Source of the DNA: a virus
IMG/VR virus record: IMGVR_UViG_3300020213_000115
Coordinates: 1 to 24,048 of that record
DNA: 24,048 bases
Strand: one strand, 5' to 3'
Shown: positions 1 to 5,824 of the stretch, one piece after another
Numbering within the stretch: the stretch's first letter is position 1
Layout: the number at the start of each line of letters is the position of its first letter
Notes under the pieces: model-generated
The model's input: the letters and a program-made list of their open reading frames with translations, nothing else
What the model was told of the DNA's origin: nothing
The model's database searches: none
Program-made: the position numbers and the translations under genes

Positions 1-117
1 AGCGCCGAGTTCGACCGCATTATGGGTCGGGCGCTGCAAGTAAAGCCTGAAACTACGAAGCCAAAATCAGTGAAGAAAAAAACTGGGCCGAAGAAGAGTC
101 CCGCCCGTAGCAAATGA
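1..117 (+). CDS. C-terminal fragment of an unknown basic protein
   Basis: The frame is open from the first base and stops at TGA (115-117), giving 38 residues. The start lies outside the window. The fragment begins SAEFDRIMGRALQV and ends in a tail very rich in Lys with Pro and Ser (KPKSVKKKTGPKK), which could be disordered or bind nucleic acid. It is the only plus-strand gene I support, and it converges on the minus-strand late operon whose last gene ends at 246. I do not recognise a family. Short proteins with a DF/FD-x-x-(M/L) segment followed by a Lys/Pro tail are common hypothetical genes in bacteria and phages, but that is not a function. The fragment is short, so coding status is only moderately sure. 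Confidence 0.5.
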   Translation, partial: SAEFDRIMGRALQVKPETTKPKSVKKKTGPKKSPARSK

Positions 118-205
118 ACGCCCTTAACTAGGCCAATATTCGACGCCGACGGTCGGTATTGTCAAGTGCATAATCGCCAAGATAATTGATTGGACCAACC
201 TGCCA

Positions 206-235
206 GCCCCCGCCAAGCCAAAGACTGACGGGGGC
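206..235 (-). terminator. Candidate hairpin after the last late gene
   Basis: GCCCCC (206-211) and GGGGGC (230-235) form a 6-bp GC stem with an 18-base loop, starting about 10 bases past the stop codon of the last minus-strand gene. A slightly shifted pairing using CCGCC and GGCGG is also possible. The placement fits a terminator for the late operon or a bidirectional one between convergent genes. No U-run follows in either direction, so an intrinsic terminator is not demonstrated. The rest of 118-245 shows nothing else convincing apart from a 5-bp hairpin near 150-160 (CCGAC/GTCGG). Confidence 0.3.
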
Positions 236-245
236 GGTGAGTCAG

Positions 246-596
246 TTACTTAGCTTCCGGTGAAGCCTTAACCGGCACGACTTCAATCGCCGGGCTGACG
301 GTCGTCACGATCGGATCGGTTCCCTTCCCGAAAACCATCATGTTCCGCGTCGGGGTGAGCTTATCCACGAACGCGTAGATGCCGAGGAGCCCGAGAGCGA
401 CCAGGGCATAGTCCACGATCGGGATCGCCGCCGGGATGCCAGCCCACGGCAGGTGAACGACCGGCATATCCGGCGAGAGTTGCGGCAACTCGCCGGATAA
501 GATCGGCCGGACGATGACCAGTACGCCCGCGATGACGCCCAAGATCCGCTTGGTACGCTCCCCGATCGGTCCAAAGAGATTGATGAGCCAGTTCAT
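246..596 (-). CDS. Small two-TM membrane protein, holin-type candidate
   Basis: This encodes 116 residues. I chose the ATG at 596 because it is preceded by GAAGGGGAAATA (a strong Shine-Dalgarno) and overlaps the stop of the upstream 42-residue gene as TAATG. The longer open frame to 704 only reads that upstream gene in the wrong frame. Two hydrophobic segments are visible, about residues 18-34 (RILGVIAGVLVIVRPIL) and 60-77 (DYALVALGLLGIYAFV), separated by a Pro-rich link, with a polar tail ending KASPEAK. It is the last gene of the lysis module, directly after the endolysin and a small protein, so a holin or other membrane lysis role is plausible. No family is recognised. Confidence 0.7.
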   Translation of the reverse strand: MNWLINLFGPIGERTKRILGVIAGVLVIVRPILSGELPQLSPDMPVVHLPWAGIPAAIPIVDYALVALGLLGIYAFVDKLTPTRNMMVFGKGTDPIVTTVSPAIEVVPVKASPEAK

Positions 597-724
597 TATT
601 TCCCCTTCTGTGTCGGTGGCTTCTTTCCACCCTTGATGAACCGCCAGGCATCGGCCAGCGCGGTCAGAACCTTGTCGGCAGGCGTCTTTCGAATGGCCCG
701 CCATGCGTCTCCGAAGATCGTCAT
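596..724 (-). CDS. 42-residue basic protein in the lysis module
   Basis: The ATG at 724 overlaps the endolysin stop (ATGA), and the TAA at 598-596 overlaps the next start (TAATG). It therefore sits exactly between two genes with translational coupling on both sides. The product begins MTIFGDAWRAIRKTPADK, has a short amphipathic middle (VLTALADAWRFI) and ends in a Lys/Pro tail (KGGKKPPTQKGK). No family is recognised. The amphipathic helix plus basic tail could associate with membrane, but this is inference. The main evidence that it is real is the exact fit in the operon and a coding frame distinct from both neighbours. Confidence 0.65.
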   Translation of the reverse strand: MTIFGDAWRAIRKTPADKVLTALADAWRFIKGGKKPPTQKGK

Positions 725-1743
725 TGCGCCGTCACCTCCCATGTCCCGATAAACTCCACCCACTTGGCTCGGATCAACTGTTGCAAGTCCCCGTGCGCCC
801 GCTCGAACTTGGGCAGGGCTTCGGCTTGGGACGTGATTCCCTGCTCGGCCATGAAGTCGCGCAGGAGCTGGGCCGGGGCATAGGTGAGCCAGACCGGGTA
901 GAGCCGCCTGATCCGGCCGGCCACGGTGCCGAACTCGGTGACGTACCGGGTCCAGTCGTAGCCGGCGGCTTGCCGGGCCAGCCAGTGCCGGACGTCACCA
1001 TCAAGCTGCGTCATGGACCCGTCTGGCCCGCGAGTTGTCCAGATCGTCGGTAGGGACCGCGTAGCCCGCACCCGGTCAGCCAGGGTAGGATCGGCCGGTC
1101 CTGTGGCCGCTACGTGGCTCCCTGTAGACGACACCCGCCCCGCCGCTGCCGCCTCTGCGGGGTTGGTGGGGGAACCGCTCGGGTCCGGAGCGGGCGGGAC
1201 AGGTGCCATAGGTTTCGGGCGCGCCCCGGCCAGCGCCTCGGCAATGGTCAGGTCCGCCGGTTCGATGTGGAGCGGGTCCCAACCGACCATGACCCCCTCG
1301 GGCGGGCGCTGGCCCAGGATCGCCTGTTCGATGAAAAGCCGGTCTTCGACGGTCAGCCCCCAGGTGATCCCGGTTCGGCAGCCCTCAAGCCGGGCAGCGC
1401 GGGCCAGCGCGAACACGAACCGCCTGCGCCGGTCCCGGTCGGGGCCTTCCAGCGCCTGCCAGTTATTCGGCCATACCGGGTCATCGTCGTCGACCACATC
1501 CAGCGCCAGAGCCGCAGGGAGGCCCGTAGGCGTGGTCATGTTGTGGAATCCCTTGGCCAGCCGGGACACCCCACCGGCTTTGGCTGCTGCTTGCCGTTCG
1601 AGCGTTCGGAAGGCGTCCTGGTATCTCGGGCGCCGCTTGTCCACGGCCAGCCGTTCCTCGATCCGCAGGCCACGGGCGGCAAAGACCGGGTAGCACTCTT
1701 TGAGCATGGCTTCGTTGCGGGCGAGGCGTTGGGCTTCGGTCAT
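721..1743 (-). CDS. Endolysin with M15-type (VanY/L-Ala-D-Glu) peptidase domain
   Basis: This encodes 340 residues from ATG at 1743. The N-terminal domain (about 1-162) has the spaced zinc ligands of M15 peptidases: His67 in KGFHN, Asp82 in ALALDV after a short Pro/Gly loop, and His159 in WDPLHIE, with the GITWG segment at 125-129 typical of the family core. M15 phage enzymes cleave peptide cross-bridges of peptidoglycan to free progeny. A Pro/Ala-rich linker (about 175-220) joins a C-terminal domain (about 225-340) that I do not recognise. It contains WxxR and YDWTRYV segments and could bind the cell wall. A single-domain M15 enzyme is nearer 130-170 residues, so this is a two-domain form. 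The next gene overlaps by ATGA, and small membrane proteins lie on both sides, as in a lysis cassette. Confidence 0.75.
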   Translation of the reverse strand: MTEAQRLARNEAMLKECYPVFAARGLRIEERLAVDKRRPRYQDAFRTLERQAAAKAGGVSRLAKGFHNMTTPTGLPAALALDVVDDDDPVWPNNWQALEGPDRDRRRRFVFALARAARLEGCRTGITWGLTVEDRLFIEQAILGQRPPEGVMVGWDPLHIEPADLTIAEALAGARPKPMAPVPPAPDPSGSPTNPAEAAAAGRVSSTGSHVAATGPADPTLADRVRATRSLPTIWTTRGPDGSMTQLDGDVRHWLARQAAGYDWTRYVTEFGTVAGRIRRLYPVWLTYAPAQLLRDFMAEQGITSQAEALPKFERAHGDLQQLIRAKWVEFIGTWEVTAQ

Positions 1744-1747
1744 GGCG

Positions 1748-1936
1748 TCACCCCTGCGTGCGCGTCCAGATCCACCACGCCACGATCAATAGCAGGATGA
1801 CGTAGGCCAGCCATTTGAGTTGGGCGACAGGTTCGGGGATGAACTTGACGCAGTACCAGAGGATGGCCATCGCGGCGATGAGTCCAAGGAACGGAATGAC
1901 TCCTGGCGGGAGAAGCGTTGAAAGGATGAGAATCAT
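1748..1936 (-). CDS. Small two-TM holin-like protein
   Basis: This encodes 62 residues from ATG at 1936 with a strong ribosome site (GAGGAGGCAAT). It begins MILILSTLLPPGVIPFLGLI and has two hydrophobic helices (about 10-29 and 42-58, the second rich in Trp) with charged residues between. The size, topology and position four bases before the endolysin start fit a class II holin, which would permeabilise the inner membrane or trigger lysis. It also resembles small bacterial membrane proteins sometimes annotated as the Thivi_2564 family, on the basis of the LPPGVIPFLG start (from memory, not searched). An overlapping longer frame (to 2060) in another phase is a shadow, being Arg-rich with no membrane segment. 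Confidence 0.7.
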   Translation of the reverse strand: MILILSTLLPPGVIPFLGLIAAMAILWYCVKFIPEPVAQLKWLAYVILLLIVAWWIWTRTQG

Positions 1937-1962
1937 ATTGCCTCCTCGTTAGAGTGTTTCGG

Positions 1963-2415
1963 TCATGGCGTTTTTCTTCGCTGGATTTGCTCCATCGGGT
2001 TCCAGTCGCGCTGAAACTCTTTCGGCTTCTTTGGTTTCTTCGTCGCGTCCTCTGATCCAAGATCGTGCCCGATGGTCAGTCTCTCGATGTTCTGGAGCCG
2101 CTCGATGATGATCGAGAATCGTTCGGCGTCACGCTCGTTGGCGTCATGCGCAATCTGATTCTGGCGCGTCAGCCAGACGTTGAGCGAGTCGATTCGCGCG
2201 GTGTTATAATCGATGTTCGCCCGATTGATTCTAACTTCCTCTTTTGTCGCCGCTCCCTTGGCAAGCGCCTGCGAATCCCTGTTCTGCTGCCAGATCATCC
2301 CGAGGCCAAACAGCATCGAGACGCCCACCGAAATCGTGACGCCGGTATTGAACTTGATCTTGCTGTTACCGGATTGGACCTCGACAGTGAGCTGTTCGGC
2401 CTTGTCTGGCGTCAC
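1963..2415 (-). CDS. TM plus coiled-coil protein, i-spanin-like candidate
   Basis: This encodes 150 residues from a GTG at 2415 that overlaps the preceding stop (GTGA). A polar N-terminus is followed by one hydrophobic helix (about 25-42, VTISVGVSMLFGLGMIW). After it comes a long polar helical stretch (about 45-118) with heptad-like spacing (ARIDSLNVWLTRQNQ, RFSIIIERLQNIERL) and a basic tail (KKPKKPKEF). An N-in, single-TM, coiled-coil protein of about 150 residues next to holin and endolysin genes matches the architecture of inner-membrane spanins, which link the two membranes in Gram-negative lysis. No partner lipoprotein o-spanin is obvious, so it could instead be a structural or accessory membrane protein. 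Confidence 0.6.
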   Translation of the reverse strand: MTPDKAEQLTVEVQSGNSKIKFNTGVTISVGVSMLFGLGMIWQQNRDSQALAKGAATKEEVRINRANIDYNTARIDSLNVWLTRQNQIAHDANERDAERFSIIIERLQNIERLTIGHDLGSEDATKKPKKPKEFQRDWNPMEQIQRRKTP

Positions 2416-2756
2416 TTCGTAACGTCCTGCTCAATGATGAATTTCCCACGAGCAATCGTGGTGACATATGGCGTGGTGTCGGTCATCTGCACATCGTAGT
2501 AGTACGTCGCTGGCGTCAGGTTCGTGTTCGCCGTGGTCGGTCGGAACTCGAACGCTCCACCGGCTGCGGAGGTGATGACACCGGTCAGGGCGAACAGGTT
2601 ATTTGCCGCGCTGGATGGGGCTTGTTCTGGATCAACGGTGAATGTGAACGAATAGCTGGTGATGTTCAGCGCCGCCCCGTTACTCTGGATCGTGAACCGG
2701 ACCGGGTAGCTATCCCCGCGCGTGCGGGTGATGTTTATTCCTGTGGTGAGACTCAC
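2412..2756 (-). CDS. Small beta-rich tail/appendage protein (BppU-N-like)
   Basis: This encodes 114 residues from a GTG at 2756 inside a GTGA overlap with the upstream gene. The sequence has the pattern of the small domain seen at the N-terminus of phage baseplate upper proteins. It opens with TRGDSYPVRFTI, a Gly/Ala turn, then ITSYSFTFTVDPE, a region of short beta strands and turns, and a final YYYDVQMTD ... GKFIIEQDVT strand pair. In known phages such domains attach receptor-binding or fibre proteins to the tail tip. Here it stands alone beside a tail-fibre-like gene, so it may be a free adaptor. The assignment is by pattern only. Confidence 0.6.
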   Translation of the reverse strand: MSLTTGINITRTRGDSYPVRFTIQSNGAALNITSYSFTFTVDPEQAPSSAANNLFALTGVITSAAGGAFEFRPTTANTNLTPATYYYDVQMTDTTPYVTTIARGKFIIEQDVTK

Positions 2757-3691
2757 CGCCTTGCCTCCTTGACCAGAAACGTCGTGTCGTTCGGGTTGAC
2801 CTGCAATCCTTCGCTCAACCCAATCAGGAACGTCGTGTCATTCGGGTTGACCTGCAATCCTTCGCTCAACCCAATCCGGAACGTTGGTTCCTGGCTGTAG
2901 AGCGTGAAATTAGTCAGATGCTTCACGCGCGAGCCGGTTGCAGCGACGATCGTCCCGGTTACTGTTCCGCTCTTGTAATACTGATTGCCCGACGACTCCT
3001 GAAGTGCCAGGAAGATCGACGCCGAATCAGGGATACCACCGTTCAGGGAGGGATCACTGATTGCCCCTATGTCGGTGGCAATCTTGTATTCTCCGAGCAC
3101 GGTCATATTTGATGGAGGACCGCCGCCAGCCGTTGATGACGGGCTAAACGCATTAAATCCGCTCGTTTGCGTCATGGTTGCCATGCCCGAGGTTCCTTCA
3201 GCCGCGATGCCACGGACGAACAGATATTCCAGGCTGGCCATGCCGGACAGTTCCATGCTTCCTGGGTCAAGAGAATCATTAGCCAGCGTCTGGATTGTTC
3301 CCTGCACGGTAACGGTTCCGTCTGCTGTAAACCTGTACGCCGTCATCGCCTTTGCCGTGATTGAGTTTGCAAATGTCGCCATCAATGTTTCACTGGCTGA
3401 AGTCAACGGCGTCGTGATTTTGCTGTAGAAGATGGCGACCGTAGCGCCAGCCGATGCGGCTCCCTGCCCGTTACAGTACTCATGAGCTTTGGTCCAGGTG
3501 TTAGACAGCAAGCTATCCGTGATACTGGATACCTCGCTGGTAATCCCGTCTGCCGTACTCACGTTATCGCAAGCAACGATCACGACAACCACGTCACCGA
3601 TCGCAACTTCCTGAGCTATTGAAAGCGTCAGGGTTGCCCCGGATGTTTTAATGTTGGTGGCCCCGAGCGAGATTGCGCTTGTCCAGGCCAT
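2753..3691 (-). CDS. Tail fibre/appendage-like protein with C-terminal repeat
   Basis: This encodes 312 residues from ATG at 3691, three bases after the stop of the preceding gene. The composition (rich in Ser, Thr, Ala and Gly, with alternating hydrophobics) suggests a beta-sandwich exterior protein. Most of the chain is one domain starting AWTSAISLGATNIKTSG and running to about residue 255. Near the C-terminus a 17-residue unit, IGLSEGLQVNPNDTTFL, occurs twice in tandem (273-289 and 290-306), followed by a partial third. It lies at the distal end of the tail module, among small collar-like genes and just before lysis. This is the usual place for host-recognition or decoration proteins. No named family is recognised, and the product could also be cell-surface acting. 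Confidence 0.55.
   Translation of the reverse strand: MAWTSAISLGATNIKTSGATLTLSIAQEVAIGDVVVVIVACDNVSTADGITSEVSSITDSLLSNTWTKAHEYCNGQGAASAGATVAIFYSKITTPLTSASETLMATFANSITAKAMTAYRFTADGTVTVQGTIQTLANDSLDPGSMELSGMASLEYLFVRGIAAEGTSGMATMTQTSGFNAFSPSSTAGGGPPSNMTVLGEYKIATDIGAISDPSLNGGIPDSASIFLALQESSGNQYYKSGTVTGTIVAATGSRVKHLTNFTLYSQEPTFRIGLSEGLQVNPNDTTFLIGLSEGLQVNPNDTTFLVKEARR
2774..2875 (-). repeat. Tandem 51-bp coding repeat, two copies plus a partial third
   Basis: Copies at 2774-2824 and 2825-2875 differ at only two positions that I can see. A diverged partial third begins at 2876 (cggaacgttgg). The unit is in frame and encodes 17 residues (IGLSEGLQVNPNDTTFL). Near identity at the DNA level suggests recent duplication by slippage or unequal exchange rather than an old structural repeat. 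Confidence 0.9.
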
Positions 3692-3694
3692 TAT

Positions 3695-4048
3695 TTACGT
3701 CTGTTGTGCGCTGTATGTGAATTCATACATATCACCGGCGATTACCGCGAGTTGTGTGAATGAGTCGGACACGATCAATACCCCGCCGCTGGATGCTGAG
3801 AATATCCCGGCTTCCTTGATAAACTTGGTTGAGTCTCCCGTGAGGATGCCAACCCATCGGATTGTAGTAGCGGTCGGCTGCGATTCAACGCAGATGACGC
3901 GCCCCTCGGACGCTTCTGTGGTCAGTGCGGTATCGCCAGCAGCGGCGGTGTGCGTGCCTGTCCCCCACGCGAGGTAGCGTGCCCCTGCGGCGGCGTCGAT
4001 AACGTCAATGACCCACTCTTTTCCGACTGTGGTGAATACGGTGGGCAT
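3695..4048 (-). CDS. Small tail-collar/fibre-like domain protein
   Basis: This encodes 117 residues from ATG at 4048, whose first base is shared with the stop of the upstream 51-residue gene (TGATG). The motif YLAWGTGTHTAAAGDTALTTE near residues 25-45 is characteristic of a small domain common in phage tail fibres and collar proteins. There, a [I/Y]-x-(V/W)-G-T-G strand is followed by a TAL-x-x-E segment. The remainder alternates beta strands (RWVGILTG, EAGIFSASSGGVLIVSD). It is probably a virion tip or fibre component working with the neighbouring appendage genes. Its exact place in the virion is not shown by the sequence. Confidence 0.6.
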   Translation of the reverse strand: MPTVFTTVGKEWVIDVIDAAAGARYLAWGTGTHTAAAGDTALTTEASEGRVICVESQPTATTIRWVGILTGDSTKFIKEAGIFSASSGGVLIVSDSFTQLAVIAGDMYEFTYSAQQT

Positions 4049-4203
4049 CAGTCGAAGTACTCATCGCGGTCGAACTCATTGACCGGCGCGGGCGGCTTCG
4101 GCTCCGGCGTGGTCCCATAGACCTGATCCCAATGATCGGTCCCGACTCGCTTCACGCGGATGCTGACCAGCTTTGGGGCGATGGAGAGAGGGGCGTCTGT
4201 CAT
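4048..4203 (-). CDS. 51-residue acidic-tailed small protein
   Basis: The ATG at 4203 overlaps the upstream stop (ATGA), and its own TGA (4050-4048) overlaps the next start (TGATG). The product begins MTDAPLSIAPKLVSIRVKRV, has a Pro-rich middle (TTPEPKPPAPV) and ends in an acidic aromatic tail (NEFDRDEYFD). No family is recognised. Small proteins of this kind between fibre genes may be chaperones or linkers, but nothing in the sequence proves that. Coupling at both ends makes it a likely real gene despite its size. Confidence 0.65.
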   Translation of the reverse strand: MTDAPLSIAPKLVSIRVKRVGTDHWDQVYGTTPEPKPPAPVNEFDRDEYFD

Positions 4204-4658
4204 CTCTCTGACCACGCGGACACGCGGATTGTTCCGCTGGCGGCACCGTCGAAAATGATGCCCTTCAGGATTCGATCCATGCTGGAGAACGTGTTCGCGT
4301 TGTAGAGCGTCACGCCGAGCGCGGGGTAGCTGACCAGCTCCGTATCAACGCGCTTCCATCCGCTACCAAGCGTGGTGGAAAAGGCCGGAACGATTTCCTG
4401 ACTGCCCCACAACTGAACCGCATAGCCCATGTTCAGGGTCAGTGATTCGACCCTGATCCGGTTGCTCCAACAGTGGACCTGGATGGAGTCGAGACTTGAA
4501 ATGGTTACGCTGAAGGTTGTATCCCAAACGCACTCGGCATCAGCGAGCCTTACTTTGGCAATCGTATTCGCCACGCCCGGCTTCAGGTTCCCCGTGGCCC
4601 ACGCATCACTCGAAAACGCCAGGACGATCAACGCCCCGGCCAGAATCAGCCGCTTCAT
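4200..4658 (-). CDS. Exported protein with signal peptide in the tail module
   Basis: This encodes 152 residues from ATG at 4658 with a strong ribosome site (GGGAGGGGAAAC). The N-terminus is a clear Sec signal peptide: MKR, a hydrophobic core LILAGALIVLAF, then SSDAWA with probable cleavage after A-W-A near residue 21. The mature part is beta-rich (VRVESLTLNMGYAVQLWG-type strands) and has two Cys (in AECVWD and VHCWSN) that could form a disulfide after export. I see no lipobox. It lies between the large tail-tip genes and the small appendage genes. It may act in the periplasm or at the cell surface rather than in the virion, for instance in superinfection exclusion, or it may be an exported receptor-like decoy. 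Function is unknown. Confidence 0.65.
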   Translation of the reverse strand: MKRLILAGALIVLAFSSDAWATGNLKPGVANTIAKVRLADAECVWDTTFSVTISSLDSIQVHCWSNRIRVESLTLNMGYAVQLWGSQEIVPAFSTTLGSGWKRVDTELVSYPALGVTLYNANTFSSMDRILKGIIFDGAASGTIRVSAWSER

Positions 4659-4704
4659 GTTTCCCCTCCCGTTACCCCACCCGTTGTTAAACGTATCCGT
4701 TCCA

Positions 4705-4718
4705 GACCGTTGCCGGTC
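4705..4718 (-). other. Small hairpin with GNRA-type loop in an intergenic gap
   Basis: On the transcribed strand, GACCG-GCAA-CGGTC forms a 5-bp stem closed by a GCAA tetraloop, a stable RNA loop type. It lies about 10 bases after the stop of the upstream tail gene and about 45 bases before the start of the exported-protein gene, in one of the few gaps (4659-4726) of the operon. No U-run follows, so I do not call it an intrinsic terminator. It could mark RNA processing or be incidental. Confidence 0.3.
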
Positions 4719-4726
4719 AAGAGCGG

Positions 4727-5824
4727 TTAAATCACTTCCTCCAGCAACAAATCGATCACGGGCTGGCCGCTTTTGTTTCGGATGATCGGGGCAGCCGAGA
4801 CGAAGAAATTAAGATCCGACCATTTCTTGGCCGTCGTCCCGTATGGATACTTCGGCGGTGGCCCGATACGGTCTAGCCAGTCGTCAGATATCTTGAGGAT
4901 CTGCCCCGGCTCGATCCCGGCGAAGCGAGCCCAGACGGTTAGCGCAAGGGTGATCCGTGGGCGGTAATAGCGATCGGCCAAGTAGTTACGAAAAGCCGTT
5001 GACGTGGTTGTCAGATAGTGTGAATCACACTCTATTGTATATATCGTCTTCACGTTCAATTGCGTTTGGGAGTCCGAAAGGAGCGTTTCACGATTGTTTG
5101 GGGCCGTCGTGTTCTGATCTCTGGTTCCTAACCCGTCGTCGGATCCCGACGGACCGATCCATGTGTCTCGGGTTAAAGAATTAGTTGGGGCGAACAGTCG
5201 ATACTTGACATGGATTTCAGACAGGCAGTCCACCGCTTCGGTCGAGGTCACTTCTGGATCGTCGATAACGTCCGTGTCGTAACTGATTGAGTAGGGATTG
5301 CCGTAGGGGTCGAGGAAATAATCCCATGTGTCTGGTGTTTGCTTGTAGACAGTCGCACACCATTTATTGGTCCACTGAGATCGCCAGATATTAATTGGCG
5401 CCTGCTGTAACAGCCTGGCCAGCAGCGAGCCCATTGATTCCGGCTCATAGATGCCGAAATGGATTTGCCAGTCACCGGTCACTTTTGCGTTTAGGTCAGT
5501 GATGGCCTGCGTGAAACTCCCAAACGTTGACGCCCCGGTGGTGAAGTCACCCGAGACGACTCCTCCCATCTCGGTCAGGAGATAGCGGGCGATTACAAAT
5601 GGCGTATCAATCCCAACACTGGCCGTTCCGCCGTATGTTGAAGATGCGTCTTCGAGGATACCTTCGGCGGCCATGTGATAAAATTGTGTGCCTGCCGTAT
5701 TTGTTTTAAGTGTTCGTGATGATTCATATTTGTAGACTTTCGGACGACGTTTTTCAAAAATTTTGCCGAAGACCTTGCGCCCGATTCCGATAGCCACGGC
5801 AGCGACGATTATGGGGAGGCCCAT
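4727..5824 (-). CDS. Tail-tip / baseplate hub-like protein
   Basis: This encodes 365 residues from ATG at 5824, sharing a base with the upstream stop (TAATG). A hydrophobic N-terminal segment (GLPIIVAAVAIGIG) is followed by a basic stretch (KIFEKRRPKVYKYE), then a long mixed domain. Features such as DTPFVIARYLLTEMGG, a Pro/Tyr-rich central part and GIEPGQILKISDDWLDRIG near residue 310 recall the hub or tail-assembly proteins of siphoviruses. In those proteins a domain for tail attachment is followed by a late beta domain describing position and orientation. It follows two other large genes after the tape measure, as tip proteins do. The N-terminal hydrophobic helix could insert in membrane or pack inside the tip. 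The named role is inference. Confidence 0.5.
   Translation of the reverse strand: MGLPIIVAAVAIGIGRKVFGKIFEKRRPKVYKYESSRTLKTNTAGTQFYHMAAEGILEDASSTYGGTASVGIDTPFVIARYLLTEMGGVVSGDFTTGASTFGSFTQAITDLNAKVTGDWQIHFGIYEPESMGSLLARLLQQAPINIWRSQWTNKWCATVYKQTPDTWDYFLDPYGNPYSISYDTDVIDDPEVTSTEAVDCLSEIHVKYRLFAPTNSLTRDTWIGPSGSDDGLGTRDQNTTAPNNRETLLSDSQTQLNVKTIYTIECDSHYLTTTSTAFRNYLADRYYRPRITLALTVWARFAGIEPGQILKISDDWLDRIGPPPKYPYGTTAKKWSDLNFFVSAAPIIRNKSGQPVIDLLLEEVI

Noticed and set aside
703-1800. Long plus-strand open frames (703-1053, 1013-1693, 1114-1800) opposite the endolysin gene
   Set aside because: They are antisense to a well-supported gene with zinc-ligand motifs, are rich in Arg/Pro/Ser, and have no ribosome sites or recognisable domains. 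They reflect GC-rich codon structure.
1740-2060. 106-residue minus-strand frame over the small holin-like gene
   Set aside because: It is Arg/His-rich with no membrane segment. The alternative frame has a strong ribosome site and two clear TM helices.
4705-4718. Intrinsic terminator between the tail-tip and exported-protein genes
   Set aside because: The 5-bp GNRA hairpin is not followed by a U-run, so it is listed only as a hairpin.
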